From Candidatus Rifleibacteriota bacterium (lineage in GTDB: Bacteria; Muiribacteriota; Ozemobacteria; Ozemobacterales; Ozemobacteraceae), in contig JAAYVD010000129.1 in the NCBI GenBank assembly GCA_012517355.1, positions 1 through 39,282 of the forward strand: 39,282 nt of DNA, in the 5' to 3' direction. The position numbers were made by a program, and so were the translations under genes. Position 1 is the stretch's first letter, and every line of letters starts with the position of its first letter. This document shows, one piece after another, positions 17,001 through 23,603 of the stretch. The notes below the pieces were generated by a model. It ran no database searches. It saw only the letters and a list, made by a program, of their open reading frames with translations, and was not told where the DNA came from.

Positions 17001-17734
17001 TCCTTCTCGCCGGCCTCGAGGTCGGCCAGCAGGGCCCCGACCTTCTGCTCCTGCGCCGCGAACTGGTCGGGGGTGATGATCTCCACGCCCTGCAACTCGT
17101 TCTTCATGGCCTTGATGCGGTCGGTGGTCTCCTTGTGGTTTTCATGCGCGGCCTTGGACAGCTGGCAGTAGATCGCCGTGCCCGTGATCTGCTCGAGGAT
17201 CGCGGCCCGGTCGTCGGGAGCCGCGTCGAGGAAGGCGGCGAACTGGCCCTGGGCCAGGAGACAGGTGCGGTTGAAGCGCTCGAAATCGAGACCGGTGATC
17301 TCGGCCACCTTTTTGGGCACGACCCGGACTCCCTGCGCCTCCCAATCGTCGCCGGGCTGCTTGGGAGAGACCTGGTACAGGTGCATGCCGGGACCCTGCA
17401 GGTTCCGGCCCGCCTTGCGATGGGCCCGGGCCTGGTCCCAGGCGGAGCGGAACTCCAGGGCGCGGCCGTTGACCGTCGCCTCGAACAGCACTTCCGACCA
17501 GCAGAAGCCGGTTCCCCTCGTCATCAGTTCGTTGGCGGTCCCGGAGATTTCCAGGCGGGGGGTCTTGCCGTAGAGGGCCAGGGTGATGGCGTCGAGGATG
17601 GTGGTCTTGCCCGAGCCGGTCGTCCCCAGGATGGCGAAGATCCCGCGCTCGGAGAGGGCCGGATCGGTGAAGTCGACCTCGAACTTCCCGCGCAGGGAAT
17701 TGATGTTCTCGAACTGCAGCTTGAGGATCCTCAT
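14054..17734 (-). CDS. sbcC: SbcC: SMC-like nuclease subunit (Rad50 homologue)
   Basis: The 1226-residue SbcC is the ATPase subunit of the SbcCD (Mre11-Rad50-type) complex, which opens hairpins and trims blocked DNA ends and stalled forks. Visible motifs: Walker A GTTGSGKTT at about 37-45 near the N-terminus; long Ala/Glu/Gln-rich coiled coils on either side of a zinc hook CPLCG (about residue 606, GKPCPLCGSLEHPFV); the ABC signature NLSGGEKF (about 1127); Walker B LFIDEGFGALD (about 1157). All key motifs are intact and the length is normal for the family (about 1050-1250). The start is fixed by ATGA overlap with the sbcD stop, so the two are translationally coupled. The gene uses TAG as stop. 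Confidence 0.97.
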   Translation of the reverse strand: MRILKLQFENINSLRGKFEVDFTDPALSERGIFAILGTTGSGKTTILDAITLALYGKTPRLEISGTANELMTRGTGFCWSEVLFEATVNGRALEFRSAWDQARAHRKAGRNLQGPGMHLYQVSPKQPGDDWEAQGVRVVPKKVAEITGLDFERFNRTCLLAQGQFAAFLDAAPDDRAAILEQITGTAIYCQLSKAAHENHKETTDRIKAMKNELQGVEIITPDQFAAQEQKVGALLADLEAGEKERRTIRQHIDWLNNLNGLHQRREQQVTAQQGLAAERLAHAEDLQRLAAGRRAETAREALTQRDGLAGQRRETEARLQAARDQLPQAQARVAAARAGLVQAEEALASFQGKAEGERRLIREARGKDQQITGLAEQEAAALQARDALAGQATDLEKALAALTRDIAGLEARRDALAQEMAKAPLDGNLGADLKRFGDLDGHLQANLAKEGEAAKQVAVHRQAVLEADKAQAAADLAFRKAEKKLQAREAEREGAKASLEMAFPGVTLAALQRALVTTEKQRAAAENLVEAGAAWRDLAAEERQTKTQVERRTREIEAAGKALEQLEAQRGQIEERITAITEEMALSKEIKDLEERRAELEEGKPCPLCGSLEHPFVAGKGLPQADAGSNEARLKKEKASLKKADAALKKARDTVSQLTSEQAADERSLATQARSRTTLTRKWEKVSRVFTACPAPEEEKKLAALAKAVGKAAEKAQEELAAFQTARTALEAVEVGVQEARTALQACRNALTAAQGELNQARALEKTAVQHQADLAAQTAVLQSRLVGEVLTYGLSDYGAETLEILRKRWAAWQKRQKELEETSRKEQKARGELEVGTAKKDGLGSQLEEQKGKVGQAQAALAAARAERTALFGDRIPDVEERRLETALADLQKKEGTARAAAHEAEVRAKGLQSTVETLSESMADLGRKLEQAGNALAAAIAAAGFAGEADLQAALLAVPEFQRLADLEKGFDTRATQLAAGIAMLDRQIQEKEAARPTTRSPGELAQEEARLAEAGAGRRQAWEAELQILTRFKADRQKNQELQERILQAEKDGFPWSLLDKLIGHSEGAKFQKFAQGLTFARLVDQANVQLKKLTDRYSLANDGLELQIVDHYIANLRASARNLSGGEKFLASLALALGLASMVGRKYRVDTLFIDEGFGALDPEALETAIAVLCSLQQQGKLIGVISHVKALEARLPVRIEVQRLGAGFSTISGPGCSHQR

Positions 17735-18981
17735 GCGGCACCTCCCTTCCGGGCGCCCGTGGCGGGTGCTTCGGGAACCTCACCCTGCTGGACCTGGAGA
17801 AGAAGCCGCTGGAAGGCCTCACGGGCCAGCCCCCGATCCTCCTCCCGCGTGCCGGCCTGTTCCAGGCACAACTCGAACACCTGCTGGGGCGTCAGTTCGT
17901 CGAGGGGCGGCGGGGGGGCGATCGCCCCGCCCGGCGAAGAGAGATCCTTGATGGTGAGCACCTGCCCCGCGCCCCTGGCCGCCAGGTCGAAGACCTTTTC
18001 TTCGAGGTCGGAGAGCGGGGGCCCGTCTTCGTAGACGACCTCCACCCACGGTTTCAACGGGGCCGGTCCGATCTTCTCCAGGCCCTCGCCGAGCGCCGCG
18101 AGATCGCCCCGGACCCGCACCAGTGACCGGAAGACGGGGACGACGACATCCTCGACCTCGGCGGGGGATTCCGTGGCGAAGACGAAGACCTTCTTGTCGT
18201 ATGCCGCCTCGTCGAACGAGCAGGGCAGCGGCGAGCCGGAATACCGGACGTTCGGGCACCCCCTGGCCACCTGCGGGCGATGGAGGTGGCCGAGGGCCAC
18301 GTAGGAGAATTCCTGGGGGAACCGCCCGGCGGGGAAGATGCCGAGGTCGCCCACGTAGAGGTCCCGTTCCGATCCGCTTTTCGTCGCCCCCTGCGTGAAC
18401 AGGTGCCCGGTGGCGATGAGGGGAAGGTGGGGAACGCCGAGCGCCCCGCGCCGCTCGAGGGCCAGGTCGGCCAGGGTGCGGTACCAGCCCGCCGTCCCCT
18501 CGATGATGCCGGTCATGCGCTGTTCGACGGGCTCCCCGAATTTCGGACGGTACACGTCCCGGTCGCGCAGGTGGGGAACCGCGCAGACGAGGGCCTGCGG
18601 GGCGCCCTGGCCGTCGCGGATCTCGACCAGGTCATTGCCGGGCTGCTCGGCAACGATGTTCCCGACCACGGTGACGTGGATGGCGCGCAGCACCGGCTTG
18701 GGGGCGAGCAGCGTGGCGGGGGAATCATGGTTGCCCGCCACCACGATCACCTCCCGGCAGCCGTTGGCGGCGGCCCTGGCGAGGAAGGAGTAGTACATCT
18801 CGAGCGCATGGTTCGACGGCAGCGCGGTGTCGAAGATGTCGCCGGCCACGAGCAGGAGTTCGACACCCTTCTCATGGATGACCTGCAACAGCCACTCGAG
18901 GAAGGCGCGGTGCTCCTCGTCGCGTTTCTGCTGATGCAGCTGGTGTCCAAGGTGCCAATCCGAGGTGTGCAGGACCTTCAT
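17731..18981 (-). CDS. sbcD: SbcD: Mre11-like nuclease subunit
   Basis: The 416-residue SbcD is the two-metal phosphoesterase partner of SbcC, with 3'-5' exonuclease and endonuclease activity on double-strand ends and hairpins. Phosphoesterase motifs are complete: HTSDWHLGH (residues 5-13), VAGDIFD, VVAGNHDSP, ATGHLF and ALGHLHRPQ. The C-terminal part (FRSLVRVRGDLAALGEG onward) matches the capping domain and the region that holds the SbcC coiled-coil base. The start at 18981 is preceded by GGGAGGAG at 5 bases and begins with the canonical MKVLHTSDWH. Upstream in-frame codons are spurious. The stop overlaps the sbcC start as ATGA. The 233-base gap to the next gene holds only a possible -10 (TAGAAT near 19117). 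Confidence 0.97.
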   Translation of the reverse strand: MKVLHTSDWHLGHQLHQQKRDEEHRAFLEWLLQVIHEKGVELLLVAGDIFDTALPSNHALEMYYSFLARAAANGCREVIVVAGNHDSPATLLAPKPVLRAIHVTVVGNIVAEQPGNDLVEIRDGQGAPQALVCAVPHLRDRDVYRPKFGEPVEQRMTGIIEGTAGWYRTLADLALERRGALGVPHLPLIATGHLFTQGATKSGSERDLYVGDLGIFPAGRFPQEFSYVALGHLHRPQVARGCPNVRYSGSPLPCSFDEAAYDKKVFVFATESPAEVEDVVVPVFRSLVRVRGDLAALGEGLEKIGPAPLKPWVEVVYEDGPPLSDLEEKVFDLAARGAGQVLTIKDLSSPGGAIAPPPPLDELTPQQVFELCLEQAGTREEDRGLAREAFQRLLLQVQQGEVPEAPATGARKGGAA

Positions 18982-19214
18982 GAATCTCCTCCCTTCCTGG
19001 GAACTCCTGGGGCCACTGGCGGTTTCCCCCTTGGGGGGGGGAACCACGGACCGTCCGCCTGGGCAATCTTCTCCTGCGCCAACCGCGGGCCTTCGACCCG
19101 CCCGGCGACGACCCCCATTCTACCTCCCCGCCGTTGCCCGGGTCAGCAAGCCTTCCAGGCCGGGTGTCATCTTCCCAGGGCCGGACAGGGTTCCCTTCCT
19201 CCATGACCACCCGC

Positions 19215-21104
19215 TCAGCCCGCGCCGGCCAGCAGGAGGTGTTCGGCCAGGGTGAGGGCGTCGACGGGCCAGAACTCGGGCGGGCGGGGCCGTTCGACCC
19301 CGGCCAGGCCATACAGCGGCCGGCAGGTCAGGACGCGGTCGAGCCACTGCAGGGGGAAGGCCCGCACGCCGTGCACGGAGCCCAGCAGGGCCCCGGCGAT
19401 GGCGCCGTTGGTATCGGTGTCGCCGCCGGCCTCGACGATGGCCACCAGGCCGTCTTCCAGGGAAGGGGCGTGCAGCAGCTGGTAAAAGGCGGCCTGGAAC
19501 GCCTTGAGCACGAACCCCCGGGGACTGGCCTCGAGCACCGGCATGCCGTGGGCGGTGGCGGCGGCCTCGAGGGCGGCGGTCACGGTGGGATGGACCCCTA
19601 TCGCCGCCGCCCGGCCGCAGGCGAACCCGTGGACCTCGCGAGCGGGGGCCCCGGTCCGGATGGCGTGGGCCAGGGCGGCCACGAAAACCGCCGAACAGTC
19701 GGCGCAGACCGGGTGGGGATGCGTCAGGCCGGCATCCTGCCGCGCCATCTGCTCGAGGGCCTCCACCGGCCCGTCGCGGCCGGCCCCGAAGATGCCGAGC
19801 GGGGAAACCCGCATCAGCGCGCCGTTGGCCTGGCTGTCCCGGTTGCCCTTGGTCTGGACCGCCTGCAGCAGGTTGCCGCCGGCGGCCAGCGCCGCTTTCA
19901 GGGCCCCCAGGCCCGTGCGGGTGGTGTTCCCGATATCGAACGGCTCCGACGTCAGCCAGTGGCAGTAGGACCGCGCCACCGCCTCGAGGTCGAAGCCCTT
20001 CTTCGCGACCAGGGAACGGGCCAGCATCAGGGCCAGTTCGGAATCGTCGGTGGGCTGCCCGGCGATGGTGCCCCAGGGGCCGCCGTCGATTATCCGCCGC
20101 AGCCCCTGGGGGAACTCGGCCTTCACCTGGGCGCCGCTCTTGAACTCGCCCAGTTCGCCCAGCGCATCGCCTGCCAGCTGCCCCAGCAGGCAGCCCTGGG
20201 CCCGCGCCAGCAACCCGGCGTCGGCCACGTTCCGGCCCGGGGCGAGCTTTTCGGGCCCGGACTTCTGCCCGATCTCCTGGACGCCCGCATGGCCCCAGTC
20301 GCGCCCCAACAGCCACACCGCCAGGGCCGGCGCCCCGGCGGTGCAGGGCGAACCCACGTGGGCACTGCCGTGCCGGTCGTAGGAGACCGGCAGACCACTC
20401 GCGGTGAGCATCACGCCGCCCATGCCCGCCACCAGCGCGTGACCGCCGGCGATGTCGTAGCCGCCCGGGCCGCTGGTGGACACGCAGGCTTCGCCTTCGC
20501 CGGCGGCCACCAGGGCCAATCGGTAGGCGATGCCGGGCACCCCGCGGAACCGGCACGGCGACACGCGCCGCCGCCAGGTGACCACGCGTTCGCTGGCGTT
20601 CTCCTTGCAGAGCACGGTCACGGCCGGCCCCGGTTCGGCAGCCCAGACGCGGGGTGGCACCGGCTGCCCGTTGCGCAACACGGCCGGCATCCCCCTCGCC
20701 CAGGCGAACAGGTCGCCCTCGTCGGTGGGAGCCGCGAAGGCGAAGACCACGCCGAGCACCGGCTTCCCCTCGTGGACGAGACCGATGGACACCGCCGACC
20801 CGCGATACCCCTTGAGGTAGGCCGCCGTGCCGTCGTTGGGATCGACGAGCCAGACGAACCCGGAGGTGCCCGGATCGGCCACGCCGAGCTCCTCGCCCAG
20901 GTAGCCGTGCTGCGGGAACCGCCCCCGCAGCAGGTCGTGGATCACCCGCTCCGCCTCGGTGTCGGCCAGGGCATGGTGGTCGTCCTTCTTCCGCGGCCCG
21001 CCCGGCCGGTGGAAGTCCTGCAGCAGGATGGCCCCCGCCGCCCGGACGGCCTCGATGGCAACTTCCAACTCTTTGTACAAATCACCATTTCCGTTGGCAG
21101 CCAT
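19215..21104 (-). CDS. Inositol-monophosphatase / ADP-ribosylglycohydrolase fusion
   Basis: The 629-residue protein is a two-domain fusion. Residues 1-275 are an inositol-monophosphatase-family phosphatase (also the fold of CysQ and fructose-1,6-bisphosphatase): GEELG at 70-74 (Glu71, Glu72), VDPNDGT at 87-93 (Asp88, Asp91) and GGYDIAGGHAL with Asp217, all metal ligands of the Li-sensitive phosphatase site. Residues 300-629 are an ADP-ribosylglycohydrolase (DraG/ARH-type): GCLLGQLAGDALG, PTDDSELAL (351-359), NGALMRVSPLG and AGGDTDTNGAIAGALLG (559-574), with the Mg-binding Thr-Asp-Asp and Asp-x-Asp motifs present. Both halves look active. The substrate of neither is known. The start at 21104 follows AGGAGG at 5 bases. 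A promoter candidate lies at 21160. The gene could be read through toward sbcD only across a 233-base gap. Confidence 0.93.
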   Translation of the reverse strand: MAANGNGDLYKELEVAIEAVRAAGAILLQDFHRPGGPRKKDDHHALADTEAERVIHDLLRGRFPQHGYLGEELGVADPGTSGFVWLVDPNDGTAAYLKGYRGSAVSIGLVHEGKPVLGVVFAFAAPTDEGDLFAWARGMPAVLRNGQPVPPRVWAAEPGPAVTVLCKENASERVVTWRRRVSPCRFRGVPGIAYRLALVAAGEGEACVSTSGPGGYDIAGGHALVAGMGGVMLTASGLPVSYDRHGSAHVGSPCTAGAPALAVWLLGRDWGHAGVQEIGQKSGPEKLAPGRNVADAGLLARAQGCLLGQLAGDALGELGEFKSGAQVKAEFPQGLRRIIDGGPWGTIAGQPTDDSELALMLARSLVAKKGFDLEAVARSYCHWLTSEPFDIGNTTRTGLGALKAALAAGGNLLQAVQTKGNRDSQANGALMRVSPLGIFGAGRDGPVEALEQMARQDAGLTHPHPVCADCSAVFVAALAHAIRTGAPAREVHGFACGRAAAIGVHPTVTAALEAAATAHGMPVLEASPRGFVLKAFQAAFYQLLHAPSLEDGLVAIVEAGGDTDTNGAIAGALLGSVHGVRAFPLQWLDRVLTCRPLYGLAGVERPRPPEFWPVDALTLAEHLLLAGAG

Positions 21105-21159
21105 GGCTTCCTCCTGTCCCTTTCCAGAGGACGGGGCCCCTGTCGCCCCTCTTCCGGGA

Positions 21160-21188
21160 ATGCTAGTGCCCGATGGGCCGGAATTCAA
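21160..21188 (-). promoter_or_regulatory. Candidate promoter of the IMPase-ARH gene
   Basis: On the minus strand TTGAAT (21183-21188), 17 bp, and TAGCAT (21160-21165) precede the AGGAGG and ATG, giving a leader of about 49 bases. Both boxes match the consensus at 4/6. Confidence 0.4.
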
Positions 21189-21214
21189 GCCCCCGGCCGG
21201 CCCTTCCACCGGAA

Positions 21215-21235
21215 ACCCTTCCGGGAAGGAAGGGT
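21215..21235. other. Perfect 8-bp hairpin
   Basis: ACCCTTCC (21215-21222), loop GGGAA, GGAAGGGT (21228-21235). It sits between the MFS transporter stop (21595) and the IMPase-ARH promoter, so it may act as a terminator of the upstream unit. There is no T-run on either side. The rest of 21105-21594 holds the promoter and the doubtful small gene listed separately. Confidence 0.4.
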
Positions 21236-21280
21236 GGCGGTTCGGGCCCGGCAGGGGACGGCCAGACGATGCAACGGTCC

Positions 21281-21436
21281 TCACGCAGGATCTCCGTTTC
21301 GACCGCCCACGAACGGTGGCGGAACCCAGCCATGGCCCCGGCTCGGGTGAGGGGTCGGGCGCTGGTCGGCCCACCGCTCCGCCTCGAGCAGGGCCTCGGC
21401 CGGCGTGGGACCACCTTCCAAGGGATCATCCGTCAT
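21281..21436 (-). CDS. Doubtful small protein (51 residues)
   Basis: An ATG at 21436 with AAGGGG upstream opens MTDDPLEGGPTPAEALLEAE and RWADQRP, then Pro/Gly-rich sequence to a TGA at 21281. The start looks genic (acidic, helix-forming). After about residue 36 the sense appears to shift into the next frame, where RHRSWAVETEILREDRCIV is found down to 21163. This could be a small real protein, or a frameshifted gene of about 90 residues. Nothing in it is recognisable. Confidence 0.22.
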   Translation of the reverse strand: MTDDPLEGGPTPAEALLEAERWADQRPTPHPSRGHGWVPPPFVGGRNGDPA

Positions 21437-21594
21437 GCCGTCGCCCCTTTCCATCGGTTTCGCGCGCCATCAGCAACGGACCCGCCAGTTGGGTCCGGAT
21501 GAAACGCGTTTCACCCCCGCGGGGCGGGGAGACGGGGGCCGACGGAGAACGCCCGGGGAACAGCGCGGGAACAGCGCCAGGGCCGGGGGGGGAC

Positions 21595-23304
21595 TCAGCC
21601 GGCGGCCGGGGTGGCGTTCTCGTCGATGCGCGGGTCGCGCAGCAGGAAGGGGATGGTCACAAACCCGGGGATGGTCGCCAGGCAGACCACGACGAAGAAC
21701 GTGGTGTAGCCGAGCTGCTCCTGCAGGTACCCGCTCACGAAGCCGGGCAGCATCATGCCGAGGGCCATGATGCCGGTGGCGATGGCGAAATGCGAGGTCT
21801 TGTACTTTCCCGTGCAGACGTACATCAGGTAGACGGTGAAGGCGGTGAAGCCGAAACCGTAGCCGAGCTGCTCGATCGCCACCAGCGGGTAGACGAAAAT
21901 CTTGGCGGGGCGCGCCCAGGCCATGTAGATGTAGAAGGCATCGGGAAGGTTCATGGCGACGGCCATGGGCCAGATGCACTTGCGGAAGCCGAAGCGGGCG
22001 ATGGCCATCCCGCCCAGGACGCCGCCGACCAGCAGCGACAGCAGGCCGATCGTCCCGTAGGCGATGCCCACCTCCTCGGTCAGCAGGCCCAGACCGCCCT
22101 TGGCCGGATCGGCCAGCAGGAAGGGGGAGGCCAGCTTGACCAGCATGGCTTCCCCGAACCGGTAGAGCAGGATGAAGGCCAGGACCCTGCCGATGCCGTC
22201 CTGGGTGAAGAAGGTCCGGAAGGCCTCGCCGAACGAGACCTGCTCCCCGCTGCCGGAGGCCGCCTGGGCGGCGCTTCCGTCCCCGGCCGCCCGGGGCAGG
22301 ACCAGGGTGTGGTAAAGGAACAGCGCGAGAAACAGGACGCCCACCGTGCCGAAGACGATCGACCAGGCCTGGAACCGGTTGCCGGGCTCGCACCCCAGGG
22401 CGGTGACGACGGGCAGGAGCACGCGGGCATACACGTCCGGGGCGGCGGCCGCCGTGCCGGGCACCGTCGCGGGCACCAGGGAGGAGGCGGCGGCCGTCGA
22501 CGCGGTGGCGACGACCGTTTCCGCCATCCCGGCGGCCGTGGCGAGGGCCGCATCGACCGGGAAGGCAGCCGCCGAGGCGGCGGCTGCCGTAGCTGTCACG
22601 GCTTCCGTCGCCATCATCGCAACGGCTGAGGCCGCTGTAGGGGCGGCCGCAGAGACGGCAGCGACGGTTGCTGTCGCGGCTTCCGCCGTCATGACCGCGG
22701 CAGCTGAGGCCGCGGCGGCGGGGGCGACCGCGGCCGCGGGGGCGACGACAGCGGAGGCGGCGGCGGCCCCCGCCGGCCCCAGTTGCTCGAGCTTGCCCGC
22801 GAGGAAGACCAGCAGGCCGGAGCCGAAGATCATGGCGACGCGGTAGAAGGTCGACCGGATGCCGACAAAGAAGGCCTGGTCGGCCTTGTCGAGCGCGAGC
22901 ATGTAATAGCCGTCGGTGGCGATGTCGTGGGTGGCCGAGATGAACGCGCCCACGATGAACCCGGCCAAAGAGGCCAGGAAATAGCTCTGCCAGCCCAAAG
23001 ACAGGGCCACGTAGCCGAAGACCGCGAACAACGCAAACTGGGTGCCCTGGATCCAGCCGCGCTTGGTCCCCACCAGGTCGACCAGGGGACCCCAGAACAT
23101 CTTGATGACCCAGGGCAGGTAGAGCCAGCTGGTCCAGAATGCCATCGTGGCATTGTCGACGCCGAGCCGGGTGTAGAGGATCACCGACACGGTGTTGATC
23201 AGGATGTAGGGAACGCCTTCGGCAAAATACAACGAGGGAACGTAGAGCCACGGGCTCCGGGCGGCGGGTTGCCGACCGGCAGCGTTTTCCATCGGTTGTT
23301 CCAC
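21595..23304 (-). CDS. AmpG-like MFS transporter with Ala-rich insertion
   Basis: The 569-residue major facilitator superfamily protein is closest in style to the AmpG/PAT branch: SPWLYVPSLYFAEGVPYILINTVS at the N-terminus, FWTSWLYLPWVIKMFWGPLVDL in TM2-3 and ATDGYYMLALDK at TM4-5. AmpG imports muropeptides, but the substrate here is not shown. About 11-12 membrane segments are visible. Between two of them lies a stretch of roughly 115 residues made almost only of Ala, Val, Thr and Ser (about 22430-22775), absent from ordinary family members. A GTG at 23304 is preferred as start because GGAAGG lies 7 bases before it; the ATG at 23292 would be about 19 bases from that site. A promoter candidate lies at 23370. 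Confidence 0.85.
   Translation of the reverse strand: MEQPMENAAGRQPAARSPWLYVPSLYFAEGVPYILINTVSVILYTRLGVDNATMAFWTSWLYLPWVIKMFWGPLVDLVGTKRGWIQGTQFALFAVFGYVALSLGWQSYFLASLAGFIVGAFISATHDIATDGYYMLALDKADQAFFVGIRSTFYRVAMIFGSGLLVFLAGKLEQLGPAGAAAASAVVAPAAAVAPAAAASAAAVMTAEAATATVAAVSAAAPTAASAVAMMATEAVTATAAAASAAAFPVDAALATAAGMAETVVATASTAAASSLVPATVPGTAAAAPDVYARVLLPVVTALGCEPGNRFQAWSIVFGTVGVLFLALFLYHTLVLPRAAGDGSAAQAASGSGEQVSFGEAFRTFFTQDGIGRVLAFILLYRFGEAMLVKLASPFLLADPAKGGLGLLTEEVGIAYGTIGLLSLLVGGVLGGMAIARFGFRKCIWPMAVAMNLPDAFYIYMAWARPAKIFVYPLVAIEQLGYGFGFTAFTVYLMYVCTGKYKTSHFAIATGIMALGMMLPGFVSGYLQEQLGYTTFFVVVCLATIPGFVTIPFLLRDPRIDENATPAAG
22507..22713. repeat. Degenerate tandem repeat of about 78 bp inside the MFS gene
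   Basis: Segments at 22589-22635 and 22667-22713 align over 47 bases with 38 identities at a 78-bp offset. A third, weaker match starts near 22507. In the protein they give repeated MTAEAATAT, MATEAVTAT and MAETVVATA. The Ala-rich insertion therefore grew at least partly by duplication of a 26-residue unit. Confidence 0.55.
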
Positions 23305-23369
23305 GGGTGGTCCTTCCTCACGCTGGGGTTGGCACCGGCCGGAAACAGACGGGCGGCCGGCGCCGCCTG

Positions 23370-23398
23370 AGCTTACCATCGGCCTCCAGGGGGGTCAA
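23370..23398 (-). promoter_or_regulatory. Candidate promoter of the MFS transporter
   Basis: On the minus strand TTGACC (23393-23398; 5/6 match), 17 bp, and TAAGCT (23370-23375; weak). Leader of about 60 bases before the GTG at 23304. Confidence 0.35.
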
Positions 23399-23435
23399 GC
23401 CTCGTTCCCGACCGACAGGGGGCCGGGAACACCCA

Positions 23436-23480
23436 TTGCCGCCACGGATGGCGGCACGAAACGCCCGGTTCGCGCCCCGC
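23436..23480. repeat. Palindromic dispersed element, copy 2
   Basis: Stem-loop GCCGCCA-CGGA-TGGCGGC at 23438-23455, then ACGAAACGCCCGGTTCGCG. It shares the stem, loop and the downstream TTCGCG with copies 1 and 3. It lies in the intergenic gap between the convergently arranged 5' region of the MFS gene and the 3' end of the PLC-like gene. The rest of 23305-23603 holds only the promoter candidate. Confidence 0.7.
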
Positions 23481-23603
23481 AAATGGCCGACCGGAGGCTG
23501 GGCAGGCCTCCCCACCGCCTGGGGCACGACCCGTTCCGGAAAGGGAACAGGGTCCGCGGCCGGCCGCCGTCAGGCGGCCCGAACCACGGACCCTGGAGGA
23601 AGA

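Noticed and set aside
13904-18034. A 1376-codon open frame antisense to sbcDC
   Set aside because: It is a shadow: Leu/Gly/Arg-rich, no domains, and opposite strand genes are unambiguous SbcC and SbcD.
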